Source of the DNA: Rhizobiaceae bacterium
Lineage (GTDB): Bacteria; Pseudomonadota; Alphaproteobacteria; Rhizobiales; Rhizobiaceae
Length of the DNA stretch: 9,654 nucleotides
Assembly (NCBI GenBank): GCA_014380965.1
Contig: JACMIV010000027.1
Location: 1 to 9,654, forward strand
Reading direction: 5' to 3'
Shown here piece after piece: positions 8,601-9,654 of the stretch. Both the position numbers and the translations under genes were made by a program. Numbering within the stretch: the stretch's first letter is position 1; every line of letters starts with the position of its first letter. Below the pieces are notes generated by a model that made no database searches, had not been told where the DNA came from, and saw nothing but the letters and a program-made list of their open reading frames with translations.

Positions 8601-9654
8601 GATGACCCCGGAAGCCCGCGACCTCCTCGCCGCAGTCGCGCGTGTCGTCCTCGTCGCCCGCCGCGGCGGCATCGCAGAGCATCTGGATCGCAGGTACGAG
8701 CTGCCGTACGAAGCGGCGCAGAGCCCCGTCCGCGCCTCGGCGCCCACGCGCCTGCCTCAGCCCGCCGACCTCGAGTTCTTCAACGGCACCGGCGGCTTCG
8801 CGAGGGACGGAAAGGAATACGTCGTCATCCTCGACGGGAACCGCACGACACCTGCGCCTTGGATCAACGTCATCGCCAATGCTGGCTTCGGCTTCCAGGT
8901 CTCGGCAACGGGCGCTGGCTACACCTGGGCCGAGAACAGCCGCGAGCGGCAGATCACGCCCTGGTCCAACGACCCCGTCACCGACCCCTCCGCCGAAGCC
9001 TTCTTTGTCCGCGACGAAGATACGGGCGAAATCTTCGGGCCGACCGCACAGCCGGTGCGGGACGCCGGCACCTATGTCGTCCGGCATGGTTTCGGCCATT
9101 CCACCTTCCAGCACACCGCGTCCGGCATCGCCATGACGCTCTGGCAGTTCGTCCCGCTCGGCGACCCCGTCAAGATCTCGCGGCTGACACTCACGAACAC
9201 TTCCGGCTCGACCCGGCGGCTTTCGGTGACGGCGTATGTGGAATGGGTTCTGGGCACCCAGCGCGGCGCATCGGCGCCGACGATCGTCACCGAGATGGAT
9301 CCGTCGACAGGGGCGATGTTCGCATCCAACCCCTGGAATTCGGGGTTCGGCCCGCGTGTCGCCTTCCTCGATCTCGACGGACGCCAGAGCGCCATGACAG
9401 GCGACCGGCGAGAGTTCCTCGGCCGCAACGGCCGCCTCGCCGCCCCTTCGGCCCTCCAGCATTCGAAACCGCTTTCCGGGCGCACGGGCGCCGGCCTCGA
9501 TCCCTGCGCCGCGATGCAGACGACCGTGACGCTCGCGCCGGGCGGCTCCGCGGAGGTCGCCGTCTTCCTCGGAGAATGCGCCTCGGCGGAGGCAGCCAGC
9601 GCGCTCGTCGCCCGCTACCGCGCCGCCGATCTCGACGCCGTCTTCTCCGAGGTC
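2686..9654 (+). CDS. ndvB: Cyclic beta-1,2-glucan synthase, NdvB/ChvB/Cgs family (C-terminus beyond window)
   Basis: Seen: 2323 codons open from ATG 2686 to the last base. A TGA at about 2623 with no start codon after it fixes this ATG; GGGA lies 6 bases upstream. Residues 1-400 form a soluble N-terminal region (PIREELFSVERLEQHA; WLLDNYHVVEQQIHEIRDDL; LTIGELWAIAITLRIVLVEN). Membrane segments are likely near 403-428, 437-463, 810-829, 831-857, 936-958 and 962-982. Between them is a GT84 transferase: LDSDTRLP with DSD at 626-628, SFTGKGIYD at 712-720, SHDLFEG at 739-745 and RHHRWARGDWQ at 772-782. A cyclisation/glycoamylase-like region spans about 1000-1500. Two GH94-associated (Glyco_transf_36) domains cover about 1555-1800 and 2026-2290. 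Known: inner-membrane enzymes of about 2800 residues build a beta-1,2-glucan from UDP-glucose, close it into a ring and trim it by phosphorolysis; the product goes to the periplasm for osmoadaptation and host interaction. The GH94 catalytic barrel, roughly 500 residues, should follow outside. Homologues outside classical symbionts may differ in product. The family call is very secure; orthology to ndvB itself is less so. Confidence 0.95.
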   Translation, partial: MIFDLIRRTRLDGSPWNSAHPIREELFSVERLEQHAQTLAVEQRIAFAPRRVPPLASRLRDNAAVLLAAYRSSAATLEASQDIAPAAEWLLDNYHVVEQQIHEIRDDLPPSYYRQLPKLEVGPFAGYPRVFGIAWAFVAHTDSHFEPEMLRRFVAAYQRVEVLTIGELWAIAITLRIVLVENLRRLALQIVEAHADREAGDVFADRLLGAGGRTPESVAIVLGGFDMEPLSELTAGQLAKRLRDRDPEVTPAQGWLENHLQRREMSIETIVHSAQQRQGASNVSVRNVITSMRAISDTDWADWFESVSTVDVELRRDATFATMDFPTRNLYRSAIEELARGSALGEREIARRAVAAAVVVNGDAGSDDARVKDPGFYLVGRGRPSFERRIGFRPRLRTWPARISVRLGIGGYVGTCLGVALMILAAALSAVSRPDLGVWTNLVLATAGFIPALGAATALVNRAVTAMFGATTLPGLELGDGVPPEHRTIVVVPTLLTDEHEVIAQIERLEVHHLASTGGALGFALVSDWIDAPSETIEGDARLLKTATEGIDRLNRAYPQQDGCPIFFLLHRARRFNESEALWMGWERKRGKLHELNRLLRGAHDTSFLDVPSNLPSDVRYVVTLDSDTRLPRDAVRRLVGKMAHPLNRPRFDPVAGRVVDGNAILQPRVTPSLPVGREGSFYQRVYSSPGSIDVYAAAVSDVYQDLFGEGSFTGKGIYDIDVFEAAMKDRVPDNSLLSHDLFEGSFARAALVSDIEVVEEFPARHDVAAKRHHRWARGDWQLLPWIVGRMTGSGLPSIGRWKMIDNIRRTLASPLAFLAFVLGWALLTPMPAIVWTGLLMAATALPSFIPIAFAILPPRSGITASSHLRALLRDLGVAFSQTALNLAFVASEAWLMGDAIVRTLLRLVVTRRHLLEWTTAAASKTSPRLDAGGFYRTMAGGVALALLAGLTVLLAAPETLTVATPLLLAWLAAPAIALWISRSPSSSTMLRVSDDETRALRQIARQTFRFFETFVTADENHLPPDNFQDDPKPAIAHRTSPTNIGLYLLSMVAARDFGWIGLLQTIERLEATLATMGKLQRHRGHFLNWYETRDLRVLEPAYVSAVDSGNLAGHLIALTGACRNWAATPEAGPELFDGIADDLALVRAALAAMHDRDAPSRRSLAIVFDEIEAALTDRVGHPVAARLAVLKTLAARASAFLAAPEDGAFSADVAFWTAAIEMAVATHIRDGLHIADAPRSVRHRLEAIAKTAEDMALAMDFAFLLDPDRKLLSIGYSVGDGRLDRNCYDLLASEARLASLFAIAKGDVPVKHWFRLGRTATPMGKGAALISWSGSMFEYLMPSLVMRAPAGSLLEETNRLVVARQQEYGRTLGTPWGISESAFNARDLEFTYQYSNFGVPGLGLKRGLSEDAVIAPYASGLATMVDPRSALKNYGRMASLGARGPHGFYEALDFTPSRLPADGQAAIVRTVMAHHQGMTVVAIANTLQGGRMRERFHAHPLVQASELLLQERTPRDVAIAHPRAEEVKAAAPSLEPETPAARLLGLPTEMSPVTHLLSNGSYAVMLTSAGSGYSRCDDLAVSRWREDACRDDWGSFVFFREVGTDKVWSAGYQPTGAAPDRYDVTFSEDRAVFVRHDGTTITTTEVIVSAEDNAEVRRVSLTNVGAKACRVDLTSYLEVVLATAAADAAHPAFSKMFVETEYLADRGAIVATRRRRSPGEPSVFAAHLSVVEGEAIGEIEVETDRARFIGRGRGIRDAAAIFDDGPLSNTVGTVLDPVFSIRRRIEIKAGQTVRVAFWTMIAPTRDALIDLIDKHQDQTAFDRATTLAWTQAQVQLRHLDMKTDEAGDFQRLAAHVVYADPRLRPSSKAIARGTGPQSGLWPHGISGDIPIVLIRIDDVEDMAAITQVLRAHEYWRMKQLSVDLVILNERASSYVQDLQIAIQTALRSSQSRPRYGKALARGEVFALRSDLMTPEARDLLAAVARVVLVARRGGIAEHLDRRYELPYEAAQSPVRASAPTRLPQPADLEFFNGTGGFARDGKEYVVILDGNRTTPAPWINVIANAGFGFQVSATGAGYTWAENSRERQITPWSNDPVTDPSAEAFFVRDEDTGEIFGPTAQPVRDAGTYVVRHGFGHSTFQHTASGIAMTLWQFVPLGDPVKISRLTLTNTSGSTRRLSVTAYVEWVLGTQRGASAPTIVTEMDPSTGAMFASNPWNSGFGPRVAFLDLDGRQSAMTGDRREFLGRNGRLAAPSALQHSKPLSGRTGAGLDPCAAMQTTVTLAPGGSAEVAVFLGECASAEAASALVARYRAADLDAVFSEV

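Noticed and set aside
8539..9462. A 307-codon open frame on the minus strand
   Set aside because: It is antisense to the second GH94-associated domain of the synthase and shows only compositional bias.

Overview
The window looks like high-GC chromosomal DNA from an alphaproteobacterium, most likely of the Hyphomicrobiales (rhizobia and relatives). The evidence is a very large NdvB/ChvB/Cgs-type cyclic beta-1,2-glucan synthase, a CheB/CheR fusion signalling protein of a kind common in that order, and strong G/C preference at third codon positions. I cannot name a genus from the sequence alone.

There are three real genes, and two of them run off the window. (1) From 1353 leftward on the minus strand is the N-terminal 451 codons of a CheB-CheR fusion: a methylesterase domain followed by most of a methyltransferase domain. 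It has no receiver domain in front and is cut by the left edge. (2) A 277-base divergent gap (1354-1630) holds no gene and no convincing promoter. (3) On the plus strand, 1631-2665 encodes a complete zinc-dependent, NAD-type alcohol dehydrogenase of the AdhP group. (4) Twenty bases later, at 2686, the giant glucan synthase begins. It stays open for 2323 codons and is still open at the last base. It shows an N-terminal cytoplasmic region, a membrane-embedded GT84 glycosyltransferase, a central cyclisation/glycoamylase-like region and two substrate-binding domains of GH94 type. The GH94 catalytic barrel should lie just beyond the window.

The short adhP-to-synthase gap, with no room for a terminator, suggests the two are co-transcribed. 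Nothing in the sequence ties alcohol oxidation to glucan synthesis. The CheB/CheR gene is transcribed divergently and its functional relation to the others is unknown. Long open frames inside the synthase in other frames and on the other strand are by-products of high GC content. I found no RNA genes, mobile elements, CRISPR arrays or previously undescribed system. The most notable points are the receiver-less CheB/CheR protein and the adhP-synthase pairing.
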